Shown here one piece after another: positions 47,063 to 57,922 of a DNA stretch of 64,000 nucleotides. The translations under genes were made by a program, and so were the position numbers. Numbering within the stretch: position 1 is the first letter of the stretch; each line of letters starts with the position of its first letter. Below the pieces are notes generated by a model that was given only the letters and a program-made list of their open reading frames with translations, made no database searches and had not been told where the DNA came from. The stretch comes from Auriscalpium vulgare (taxonomy: Eukaryota > Basidiomycota > Agaricomycetes > Russulales > Auriscalpiaceae), in assembly GCA_019915015.1 (NCBI GenBank), contig JAHBBC010000020.1:248001-312000 (forward strand), in the 5' to 3' direction.

Positions 47063-48272
47063 TCAGCGCCTTCCCCGCACATGGACGAGACCCTCCTCCA
47101 AAGCCAGCGCATAAGCCCGATCGGCTGCCCCCTTCGTCGAGAACTTGCAGTGTACGTTGAGCGGAATGCCGAGCACAAGGCCCGCCATGGCCCCCCTACT
47201 GGGACATCAGGTGGTGTTCATGAGCCTGTGAAGGGGGCGCACCAGTTTGGGAAGACACCGGTTTTCAGGCCGGCGAAGACGACATACCAATGCTTCCTAT
47301 GGCCTCTGCAGCCATGGGGGCACGCCGTGGGAGGAGCAGCTGCGGAAGGGTCGCTGTACTTGCGGGCCTCATCCTGTTGCTTGCGTCGCTCGGCCGCCTC
47401 CTGCTCGCGGCGTGCAGCCAGCTCGAACTCCCTGCGATCAGCTTCCTCCCGTCGAGCGGCAGTCTCCTCCCGTTCCTTGCGCTGAGCCTCCTCCCGGTCG
47501 CGGCGGTCACGGGCCTCATAGTACGCGCGGATCTGCTGAGCGCGCTAGGACGTTTCTCAGTCTTGAACAATGTCACAGAGAACACCGTTACTCACCTCTT
47601 CTATCGTGACTGGGCCCAACGCCTTCACCTCCCCGGCGGCCAGCGCCCGCCCCCATTCCCGGATGGCGCGCTCCTCGGACCTGCTCTTCCGGTACTTGAC
47701 TTCCCCCTCCTTGTATCCCACCACCTGTCGAACGGCGTCGTCCCTGATTGAGGTGAGTCCTGTGTCGTCAGGTTATGTACCGAGCTTACCAGTCGTAGAG
47801 TCCGGGGACGAAGCCGCGGTAGACGACCGTGTCGAGCTTGTAGGGTCGCCTCGTCGAAACCGCGGGTCCTTTTGAAGCCGGAGGAGAGGTGGGGGGAGGT
47901 GCTGAGGGGACGGAGGGAGTAGGCTCGGCCTGTGACCCGGTCTGGGCGCTGTCGTTGGCCTTGAATGCCCAAACCTGCGCGCCCGGGACGCCCTGCGAGG
48001 CCTCCACCGCGCGGTACCTTGTACCGTCGTTAACAAACGGCTTATTGAATAGAGTTTTAAGAGAAAGCTTACCAGGCCTCCATGTGAACAGTGCCCCCGT
48101 TCTTGTCGACCTGGTAATGGTGTCCGTTGCTTTGCAGGGGCGGGCGGGGACTCTTGCGATCTTCGACGGTGCTGAGGTCGAGATTCGCCATCACCAGAGA
48201 CAAATCGTCTTCCGGCGAGATTTGAGCCTCGATCTCGGGGTCCTCCAGGGTGTTGATGGGATGGCCTGCCAT
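47063..48272 (-). CDS. triple hybrid-binding-domain-like protein, outer KDZ copy
   Basis: Mirror of 54954-56163, 333 residues, frame intact. Two substitutions noticed: Val for Ala in WYRAAEAS and Val for Asp in ALGPDTIEE. Domain reading under the inner copy. Confidence 0.65.
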
Positions 48273-48447
48273 GGTTGGCGTAGGTGGGAGCCTGGAGGGC
48301 GAGGACGGTGGTGAGGGTGTTCGTTTCACGGCGATGTGGAACTGTTTGCATCTGTTTGATTGATCGAGGCGAATCTCATACATCCGGATCTGAGGCACAA
48401 GTACGTTATATTCAACTTGGCAGAACATAAGTACACATATACTATTG

Positions 48448-50586
48448 CTACAACGTTGCCTGCTCCAAAGCCTCCCCGAGGCGTACCATCTCATCGTTCA
48501 ATTCGTCATGTTCCTCGATCTCCAGCTCCGTCTCTACCGCGCCGGACTCGTGTTCGCTGCTGCTGACGACGGCGGTCGGTCCACCGATCGGGCCCGTGTA
48601 CCCGGCGAGCCGGTAGATTTGCTGCAGGCGCTGTCGGTGGCGATCGTTGACCTTCGCGCGGCGACTGTGTAGATGTCGTATGTGGTCCGCAAGCCGTGGG
48701 TCTTCGCTACTAGCAGCCTCCTCCGCCCGGTGGTACGCGTCGTCCTCAGCGTCGAGCCATGCATGGAGCCTTGGAACTTCGACGTTCAGGCGGTGGATCT
48801 CTTCGCGCGCGCGGTGAGTCTTCAGGTACTTTGTGAGCGCCTCACGGTTCGCAGGTTGGGTCCACGGCTTCTCGAGTACGTCGTGGCGGGACTCCTTCAA
48901 TAGGTCGAACTCACCAAGCCAGCCGTAGTTCACGACCTCGCTGTAGGGCAGTATTCGACGTGGGGGGTCTTGTTGCGGGGCGAGGCGGTTGTAGTTGTCA
49001 ACGGCGGTGCGGACGGCGGCCGAGCGGCGGGTGATCGCCGATGAGATATGCTTCCGCATTTTGTAGCCTATGGTTTTGTCAGGACGGAGTACAGAAAGGA
49101 TCATGCCGCCACGCACCTGTGCCCGATATGTTCGCCTTCGCGAGCTCAAACAACCTCTGCACCACCAAGCCTTCGAGCTGGTCCACTGCTTTGTCGAACT
49201 TCGTCCTCTGCAGGATGCCTAGGTTGCGCTGATATTCGGGAGTCTCGGGCGTCCAGGGCTCTGCAAGGCCGAGTCGACGCTCGAGGTCGGCGACAACGTT
49301 TTGCGCCAGGGAGAGCTTGGCGACCGCGGCGCGGCGTTCTGCCTCCTTGGCCGCCTTTCCCGCCTTCTTCAGGACGCCCTCGTCGAAGCCGTCGGTGAAG
49401 GACGAGGGTGTGACGGTCACCCAGTCGACCGTCGAGACCCAGGCGTACTTCTGACTAGCAAACCTGTTAGAACGTTTGGAAACATCGTCAGGGGGGGCAC
49501 TTACTTTGCATTATCGAGGTCGATGAGGGCCTGGACATAGGCCTGCTCGTGCTCATCGGCTGCTGGCACCTTCTTGGCGTCCTGTAGATAGTTCCGTTCC
49601 GCAACGATCCACGACTCGAAGTCCTCGTCCGTGTAGCCGGCAGCTGCCTTGAAGAGGCGGACTTCAGGCTCGTAGTCGCTGAGTACCGCGATTGCTTGCT
49701 TGTAATTTTTGAGCAGAAAGTTTGCTAAGAGATTGGTGAGTTGGCGGTCGGTACCTGAGGAGTTCATTTACGTACAGAGCTCGGCGTATTTGTCTTCATC
49801 CCACTGCTGGATGTGGAGATGTATGAACATCTTCCAGTGGAAGTGAGATGCGTGGCGGATGAGCCTCGCCACGGTGCCGAGGCTCGAGAAGATCCGCTCG
49901 CACGTCTCGAAATCCTCGAGGCCAAGGCCGGTTCGGAAGAGCGGGTGGTGGCAGAGTTGACACAGGCGGTTATGGGCGTATCCGTGGAAGGCGTTGACGA
50001 TGAGCACGAGGTTGAGAGCTTGAGCGGAGTCCTTCAACGAGGTCGCCCGTACCGTCGTGTCCATGGAGCACCCTATATCGTACCCGACGCACTGGGCCTC
50101 TCCAAACTCACGCATGTACGCGTCGAGAATGGCTAGAGGATATTTCGCCCTCAAAACAAGCATCAGAGCCACGGGAAATGAGACAAGGATAAGGTCAGAA
50201 CTCACAATTCCCCGCTGCGAATCATTTCTTGCACCAGCTCGACAAGTCCATGTCGACAGGCACCTACGAAAATGCCAGTCTGTTCGAAGACGGCTGCCGT
50301 TTTCCCTGTCGACGTTGCATTCTCTGTGACCCACCGGTCGGTGCATTTGGTGGAGCTGCCGACGTCGGTCGGAAGCCCCTCCGTCATGTCGGGACTGGGC
50401 AGGTCGCCCGCGACGTCCTCGACGTCTTCCACAGCGGCGCGTCGCTTTCGCGGCTTCACCTCGTCCTTGAAGGCGTCCACCTGTTCCGGGGTCTGGAAGT
50501 AGCTGCTGTTGAACGTTCGCTCGTCCGTGTGCCCGACGCCATTGAGCCGCTTGTGGGAGCTACATCCGTCCATCGCGTGCAGCCGT
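48448..50586 (-). pseudogene. KDZ transposase, C-terminal part cut off by the inner insertion
   Basis: Holds the mirror of inner residues from about 327 on, including MDGCSSHKR, YDIGC, HNRLCQLCHH and the C-terminal helices. The inner element enters at ARLH, just before the first catalytic aspartate. The matching N-terminal part lies at 62488-63739. No full transposase can be made from this copy unless the whole inner 11.9 kb is removed. Confidence 0.9.
50579..50586. repeat. 8-bp target site duplication, left
   Basis: GCAGCCGT directly before the inner element, repeated at 62488-62495 directly after it. The uninterrupted site is seen once, inverted, as ACGGCTGC at 52640-52647. Confidence 0.95.
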
Positions 50587-51188
50587 CACCTGATGGTACC
50601 TCTTACCTAAGATAAGAAGCCCGGGTAGTGTGTGTGTGATGGCCAGGCTAACTAGCATCATTAGCTCAAAATCATTGACTGCAGCACTTCCCCCAGCGTT
50701 CGCACCCCGGCAGATCAAGAGATCTCGAGAGATAAGTGTGATAAGGGGTGAGCGGGAGATAGTCCCGGATCAGAGCCATCGGGCACGTGCCCGTCCCGTT
50801 GCCGACGTTCCCGCGCCTGCCGTCACCGGCGCCAACTGTCCCGACAGCGCGCTAAGGGTGCTCGTCGTCGTCACCGACGACGAGCTCGACTGTCCCGCCG
50901 TCCCCTCCCGTATATAGTAACATGTATATACCATTGGAACCGCATTTTCAAGGGGAACACGATGGTGTCACTCCCTAAGCGAGCGGGGCACGGGGGAAGG
51001 GGCAATATGGGGTATTCCCGCAGCTGGGAAAAGAACCAACATGACGTAATCAGAAAATTTGCGGGGCCGGCGGCAGCGCGGGTCCGGGCGCCCCGTCGCC
51101 CTTGCCGATTGATGCCGCGGCGCCCCGCCGGCGCCTGTCCCGCTCGCCGTGCCAAGGCCCGTCGTCGCCGTCGTCGACGATGAGCTCG
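50587..51188 (+). repeat. left terminal inverted repeat, inner KDZ element
   Basis: 602 bases. Contains two palindromes: GGGCACGTGCCC (50781-50792) and an 11-base-arm hairpin GCTCGTCGTCG/CGACGACGAGC (50860-50885, loop TCAC). A second, related GTCGTCGACGAT motif closes the repeat. These may be transposase-binding or strand-folding sites. A TATATA-like stretch lies near 50912-50929. Confidence 0.9.
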
Positions 51189-51395
51189 GTCTATACCTCC
51201 TTTCTCTTTATAGTCAACATGTATACTCAGCTAGTGAATGCAGTAGTTAATAGTAATTGTGAGGGGAATGATTGATCAAATCAACACGTGCCGTCAACAA
51301 ACGCGTCTATCACGTGTGGCGTGGAACACGCCGCGCGACAGAGTCGCGGACTCGCCCTACCTCCGCCTACCACCTCTGCTCTCACCACTTCACGC

Positions 51396-54300
51396 ATGTA
51401 TTCAGCTTCAAGAAAGAATCGTTCTACATCTAGCAGGGTTATCACCTACAATGCCGGCCTTGGTCTTCAAGCAGCCGGCTCGAAGATGTCTCTAGCATCC
51501 ATCCAGACGCGGAAGAGGCAGCTTGAGTCCGATCGCAAGTCAGAAGAACATCGTACGTCGCCTATTAACTGTTGGCAAACTTACTCTGACTTGGTACATG
51601 TAGGACTTACGAAGCAGATTCGGCGCAACCTCGCAGAGGCTGGCCTCGAGCTTGGCGGCTTCGACGTATCCCTCGACTTCACCATCCCACCCCTACTCGA
51701 TGTGCCTATGGAAACAGACAACCCCGACGACAACGAGAGCTGGGTAGACGAAGATGAGGGAGAGGATGGTGAGCTTCGTGCCACCACGGACGAGGACCGG
51801 GCACTGTATCGGGCTAAGTTGCATGCAATGATATCGTGCGTCCTTTCCCCTTCGTCTGCTGGCCTCCCGACCTCATCCACATATTATTTGTTAGGCTATA
51901 TGGCGGCAAAATTCGTTCCAGGGACCACCGAACGCGCACGGACCGGCGTCGCGCTGTCCACAGCGAGTGGGCGGCCATCTCCCCCAAACTGGTCGACGCG
52001 TACCTCTCATGGAGGTATCCCCAAGGCGAAGACTCTTCCTACCGCCCCGATGAACCCAGTGCACAGCAGCCGCACATGTTTTTTGTGGTAGCCATCGGCC
52101 TTGATGGTGCGTGTCCCGCCGCTCTTTCCAGACTTTCCTGACGTTGCCTCAGGCTACGAGCCCGCTCGCGAGATCGTCCAACGTGCCGGCGACGAAGCAA
52201 ATGTATCTCTCGTCCTCCACGGCCTCCTGGGAGGATCCCCTTTCCTGCCCGAAACAGCGTTTTCCATCCAACTCCTCGAATTCTATCACCAGCTCCGCCG
52301 CCGGCATCAGGTTGGAATCCAGGGTTTTATGAAAGTGGTATGCTCGACACATTCGGTCCGTGCAGCCCCCCGTGTTGCAGCGAGTACTAATCTCTGTCTA
52401 GATATCCTACTACCCAGCCCTGCAGGAGAGATTCTCCCAGGCGTTCGACGCGTACTTTGACTTGCTGGAGCGGCTTCAAAAGCGCGCCGATTGTGCGCTG
52501 GGACGCGATGCCGAAGGGTGGCGCCTACGGAACTCCTGCCCCTGCTGCAGCTTCAAGGTGAGATTGTCCTCCTCGAGGGCAGGCCATGTTGCTGATTGGG
52601 CAAGCAACAGCAACCTGACGAGCCGGTTTTGGTGCCCGCACGGCTGCACGCGATGGACGGATGTAGCTCCCACAAGCGGCTCAATGGCGTCGGGCACACG
52701 GACGAGCGAACGTTCAACAGCAGCTACTTCCAGACCCCGGAACAGGTGGACGCCTTCAAGGACGAGGTGAAGCCGCGAAAGCGACGCGCCGCTGTGGAAG
52801 ACGTCGAGGACGTCGCGGGCGACCTGCCCAGTCCCGACATGACGGAGGGGCTTCCGACCGACGTCGGCAGCTCCACCAAATGCACCGACCGGTGGGTCAC
52901 AGAGAATGCAACGTCGACAGGGAAAACGGCAGCCGTCTTCGAACAGACTGGCATTTTCGTAGGTGCCTGTCGACATGGACTTGTCGAGCTGGTGCAAGAA
53001 ATGATTCGCAGCGGGGAATTGTGAGTTCTGACCTTATCCTTGTCTCATTTCCCGTGGCTCTGATGCTTGTTTTGAGGGCGAAATATCCTCTAGCCATTCT
53101 CGACGCGTACATGCGTGAGTTTGGAGAGGCCCAGTGCGTCGGGTACGATATAGGGTGCTCCATGGACACGACGGTACGGGCGACCTCGTTGAAGGACTCC
53201 GCTCAAGCTCTCAACCTCGTGCTCATCGTCAACGCCTTCCACGGATACGCCCATAACCGCCTGTGTCAACTCTGCCACCACCCGCTCTTCCGAACCGGCC
53301 TTGGCCTCGAGGATTTCGAGACGTGCGAGCGGATCTTCTCGAGCCTCGGCACCGTGGCGAGGCTCATCCGCCACGCATCTCACTTCCACTGGAAGATGTT
53401 CATACATCTCCACATCCAGCAGTGGGATGAAGACAAATACGCCGAGCTCTGTACGTAAATGAACTCCTCAGGTACCGACCGCCAACTCACCAATCTCTTA
53501 GCAAACTTTCTGCTCAAAAATTACAAGCAAGCAATCGCGGTACTCAGCGACTACGAGCCTGAAGTCCGCCTCTTCAAGGCAGCTGCCGGCTACACGGACG
53601 AGGACTTCGAGTCGTGGATCGTTGCGGAACGGAACTATCTACAGGACGCCAAGAAGGTGCCAGCAGCCGATGAGCACGAGCAGGCCTATGTCCAGGCCCT
53701 CATCGACCTCGATAATGCAAAGTAAGTGCCCCCCCTGACGATGTTTCCAAACGTTCTAACAGGTTTGCTAGTCAGAAGTACGCCTGGGTCTCGACGGTCG
53801 ACTGGGTGACCGTCACACCCTCGTCCTTCACCGACGGCTTCGACGAGGGCGTCCTGAAGAAGGCGGGAAAGGCGGCCAAGGAGGCAGAACGCCGCGCCGC
53901 GGTCGCCAAGCTCTCCCTGGCGCAAAACGTTGTCGCCGACCTCGAGCGTCGACTCGGCCTTGCAGAGCCCTGGACGCCCGAGACTCCCGAATATCAGCGC
54001 AACCTAGGCATCCTGCAGAGGACGAAGTTCGACAAAGCAGTGGACCAGCTCGAAGGCTTGGTGGTGCAGAGGTTGTTTGAGCTCGCGAAGGCGAACATAT
54101 CGGGCACAGGTGCGTGGCGGCATGATCCTTTCTGTACTCCGTCCTGACAAAACCATAGGCTACAAAATGCGGAAGCATATCTCATCGGCGATCACCCGCC
54201 GCTCGGCCGCCGTCCGCACCGCCGTTGACAACTACAACCGCCTCGCCCCGCAACAAGACCCCCCACGTCGAATACTGCCCTACAGCGAGGTCGTGAACTA

Positions 54301-54778
54301 CGGCTGGCTTGGTGAGTTCGACCTATTGAAGGAGTCCCGCCACGACGTACTCGAGAAGCCGTGGACCCAACCTGCGAACCGTGAGGCGCTCACAAAGTAC
54401 CTGAAGACTCACCGCGCGCGCGAAGAGATCCACCGCCTGAACGTCGAAGTTCCAAGGCTCCATGCATGGCTCGACGCTGAGGACGACGCGTACCACCGGG
54501 CGGAGGAGGCTGCTAGTAGCGAAGACCCACGGCTTGCGGACCACATACGACATCTACACAGTCGCCGCGCGAAGGTCAACGATCGCCACCGACAGCGCCT
54601 GCAGCAAATCTACCGGCTCGCCGGGTACACGGGCCCGATCGGTGGACCGACCGCCGTCGTCAGCAGCAGCGAACACGAGTCCGGCGCGGTAGAGACGGAG
54701 CTGGAGATCGAGGAACATGACGAATTGAACGATGAGATGGTACGCCTCGGGGAGGCTTTGGAGCAGGCAACGTTGTAG
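51396..54778 (+). CDS. KDZ (Kyakuja-Dileera-Zisupton) transposase
   Basis: Ten exons (51396-51552, 51604-51835, 51895-52106, 52153-52337, 52402-52557, 52611-53020, 53077-53450, 53502-53721, 53772-54109, 54159-54778) sum to 968 codons, so 967 residues. Landmarks in order: CPCC cluster (about 308), MDGCSSHKRL with the first catalytic Asp (about 330), KYPLAILDAY (about 453), YDIGCS with the second Asp (about 475), HGYAHNRLCQLCHHP, the Zn-chelating block (506-520), and GLEDFETCERIFSSLG with the acidic third residue (525-541). The C-terminus is long and helical. A second ATG at 51486 is also in frame, so the exact start is open. The intron before exon eight needs the TCTTAG acceptor at 53501. It should excise and insert the element with an 8-bp duplication. 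Confidence 0.9.
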
Positions 54779-54953
54779 CAATAGTATATGTGTACTTATG
54801 TTCTGCCAAGTTGAATATAACGTACTTGTGCCTCAGATCCGGATGTATGAGATTCGCCTCGATCAATCAAACAGATGCAAACAGTTCCACATCGCCGTGA
54901 AACGAACACCCTCACCACCGTCCTCGCCCTCCAGGCTCCCACCTACGCCAACC

Positions 54954-56163
54954 ATGGCAGGCCATCCCATCAACACCCTGGAGGACCCCGAGATCGAGGC
55001 TCAAATCTCGCCGGAAGACGATTTGTCTCTGGTGATGGCGAATCTCGACCTCAGCACCGTCGAAGATCGCAAGAGTCCCCGCCCGCCCCTGCAAAGCAAC
55101 GGACACCATTACCAGGTCGACAAGAACGGGGGCACTGTTCACATGGAGGCCTGGTAAGCTTTCTCTTAAAACTCTATTCAATAAGCCGTTTGTTAACGAC
55201 GGTACAAGGTACCGCGCGGCGGAGGCCTCGCAGGGCGTCCCGGGCGCGCAGGTTTGGGCATTCAAGGCCAACGACAGCGCCCAGACCGGGTCACAGGCCG
55301 AGCCTACTCCCTCCGTCCCCTCAGCACCTCCCCCCACCTCTCCTCCGGCTTCAAAAGGACCCGCGGTTTCGACGAGGCGACCCTACAAGCTCGACACGGT
55401 CGTCTACCGCGGCTTCGTCCCCGGACTCTACGACTGGTAAGCTCGGTACATAACCTGACGACACAGGACTCACCTCAATCAGGGACGACGCCGTTCGACA
55501 GGTGGTGGGATACAAGGAGGGGGAAGTCAAGTACCGGAAGAGCAGGTCCGAGGAGCGCGCCATCCGGGAATGGGGGCGGGCGCTGGCCGCCGGGGAGGTG
55601 AAGGCGTTGGGCCCAGACACGATAGAAGAGGTGAGTAACGGTGTTCTCTGTGACATTGTTCAAGACTGAGAAACGTCCTAGCGCGCTCAGCAGATCCGCG
55701 CGTACTATGAGGCCCGTGACCGCCGCGACCGGGAGGAGGCTCAGCGCAAGGAACGGGAGGAGACTGCCGCTCGACGGGAGGAAGCTGATCGCAGGGAGTT
55801 CGAGCTGGCTGCACGCCGCGAGCAGGAGGCGGCCGAGCGACGCAAGCAACAGGATGAGGCCCGCAAGTACAGCGACCCTTCCGCAGCTGCTCCTCCCACG
55901 GCGTGCCCCCATGGCTGCAGAGGCCATAGGAAGCATTGGTATGTCGTCTTCGCCGGCCTGAAAACCGGTGTCTTCCCAAACTGGTGCGCCCCCTTCACAG
56001 GCTCATGAACACCACCTGATGTCCCAGTAGGGGGGCCATGGCGGGCCTTGTGCTCGGCATTCCGCTCAACGTACACTGCAAGTTCTCGACGAAGGGGGCA
56101 GCCGATCGGGCTTATGCGCTGGCTTTGGAGGAGGGTCTCGTCCATGTGCGGGGAAGGCGCTGA
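54954..56163 (+). CDS. KDZ-encoded protein with three RNase H1 hybrid-binding-domain-like repeats
   Basis: Exons 54954-55153, 55209-55436, 55483-55630, 55691-55983 and 56031-56163 sum to 334 codons, 333 residues. Three segments resemble the RNase H1 N-terminal (caulimovirus viroplasmin-like) fold. Residues 51-88 have HHYQVDKNGG..W...GVPGAQVWAF. Residues 126-182 have DTVVYRGFVPGLYDWDDAV..GYKEGEVKY and REWGRAL. Residues 274-329, the clearest, have WYVVFAGLKTGVFPNW, then HCKFSTKGAADRAYALALEEG. A charged coiled coil (191-252) and a CPHGCRGH motif lie between the second and third. The domain binds RNA:DNA hybrid or dsRNA in RNase H1. No RNase H catalytic domain follows. The role in transposition is unknown. 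Confidence 0.65.
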
Positions 56164-57922
56164 GAGGGCCTGGGCGTCATCCGCTTTTTGTAAAACGTAT
56201 ATAGCTGCTGTGAAACATGACTTCTTGACATCGAATTGTGAATGAAAAGCCCTCGGCTGGTACAGCTAAGTTGTGAGGGATGGGCTGCTGCTAGAGAGAT
56301 GCCCGAGATCCCCGACAGTGATTCGGTAGCCCTCGGCTTTGAGAGAACAAGCACCGTAAAGCCACAGGAAGCTGGATTGCAGCAATATATGTACATATGT
56401 ACCAGATGATTCAGTTCCGGGGGCAGTGTGTGGGTGTCGCAGTGAAGGCACTGTAAAGCACTAGGACTGAGCTCCAAGCCCTATACTCACAACGCGCCGC
56501 GTCGTGCGCTCGTCCTTCATCGACTCTATCACTCTTCGTCAGACCGCACTCACGGTGCATCGGTCCAGGCACAAGGCGCGCATTGAAAACGGTCTATGTT
56601 ACGGACGTTCTTCCTTCTTCCTATGGTTTCTGACTGCCTCGATTCAAAATTCGCCTACTGAGCAACAACGGAACAACGCGACAATGGTGCAGCCGCTTAT
56701 CACGAAAACCAGCTCCTGTCCTTGGTCCGGCCCATCCAACGCTAACCGGGTCCTCATATTCAATCATGGATACCCTTTGACCAAATCCCGCTCATTTTTT
56801 TCCAGCTTTGCTGCGGTCAACAACGGCGCAGAGTCAAGTGACTGACGGACGGCTCAGTGCTTTTGCGACTTGCTTGCAACGTTATTGAGGTCAATTTGGA
56901 AACCCAAAGGTACGTGTTCATAAATCGGGGCATGTTACGACGTTCAAATTGTTGTTGGTCGCCACAGAGCCGTCTCCTGCTTGCGTCGGTGATCCACGCA
57001 AGACGGGTGGTTAACTGGACTAGGGGACCCTTACGCGGCGCTTTTGACAACCCCAGCTGGTATACCGAGGTAAGTAGTGATGCTTCTATTGTTTATTTCG
57101 GCGCTGAGGCAGGCCTTTTCGACGTGTAACCGACCTACCCGCCATTCACTACAAAGCAGACGGCTCTCGGCCATACTGGGGCAATGCGGTCGCAAGGGGC
57201 ATTGTTCGACGTCAGCGGTGGATTGGGTGGATTCAATATTGGTTTTAATAGACTATGTCACTGCTTCGCATCAGGATTCCCGCAGATTCCGGGGCGCAAC
57301 CGGACGACGTGCACAAGGCGACGACCATCCCAGCAGCACCTCGACCTCGTATTTAGTCTACAGTAAGAGTGTCATATGGGAAATATATACTACGTGTTGA
57401 TGTGAAACGGTTGAGGGTTCTCATGTGGATGATATGGGGGCGTTGGTAGCGAACGGCAGCCGGCCACGCAAAGTCGCGCGTCCAGGAGCGCCATTGTCTC
57501 GGCGTCACGGCATCGTCCGGTTGGTTGACAAACGGTCGCTTGGACGCCGCCGCCGACGGCCAAGCAACGGCCACAACGCTGAGCACGTATAAGACGCGCG
57601 CCCAAGGGTCCTCCCTATTCAACGATCATCAAAGTGAGTCCCTCTACCGACAGATCCTTTTCCAATCCGTTCTGCGCCGTCCAAATCTCCGCGATGCAGA
57701 AGGGTCCCTCCAGGGCCCAGACGCGTCGCGGTGCCCCGGACGCGTCGCGCACGCCCACGTTCTTTCTTCACCGGGTTTGTCGCCTCCTGCTCCTCGATGC
57801 GGAAGGGTCCCTCCAGGGCCCAGACGCGTCGTGATGGTAGAGCGCGTCTGTTCGCTTTTGCTTTTTACATTTCCGCCCCGCCTCACACAGATCTGACAAA
57901 CGTCCAACGCAGGTTGACCAAT
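56164..57922. other. long non-coding stretch of inner KDZ element, with a 36-base direct repeat
   Basis: No gene recognised in 1.76 kb, the largest gap in the element. A 36-base unit containing GGGTCCCTCCAGGGCCCAG and ACGCGTCG occurs at 57693-57728 and 57796-57831 with one mismatch, just before the TET/JBP gene. Short frames (57184-57366 and others) lack domains. Confidence 0.5.

Noticed and set aside
56504..57400. A fifth gene in the KDZ element
   Set aside because: Only short frames without ATG or domain; no consistent splicing found.
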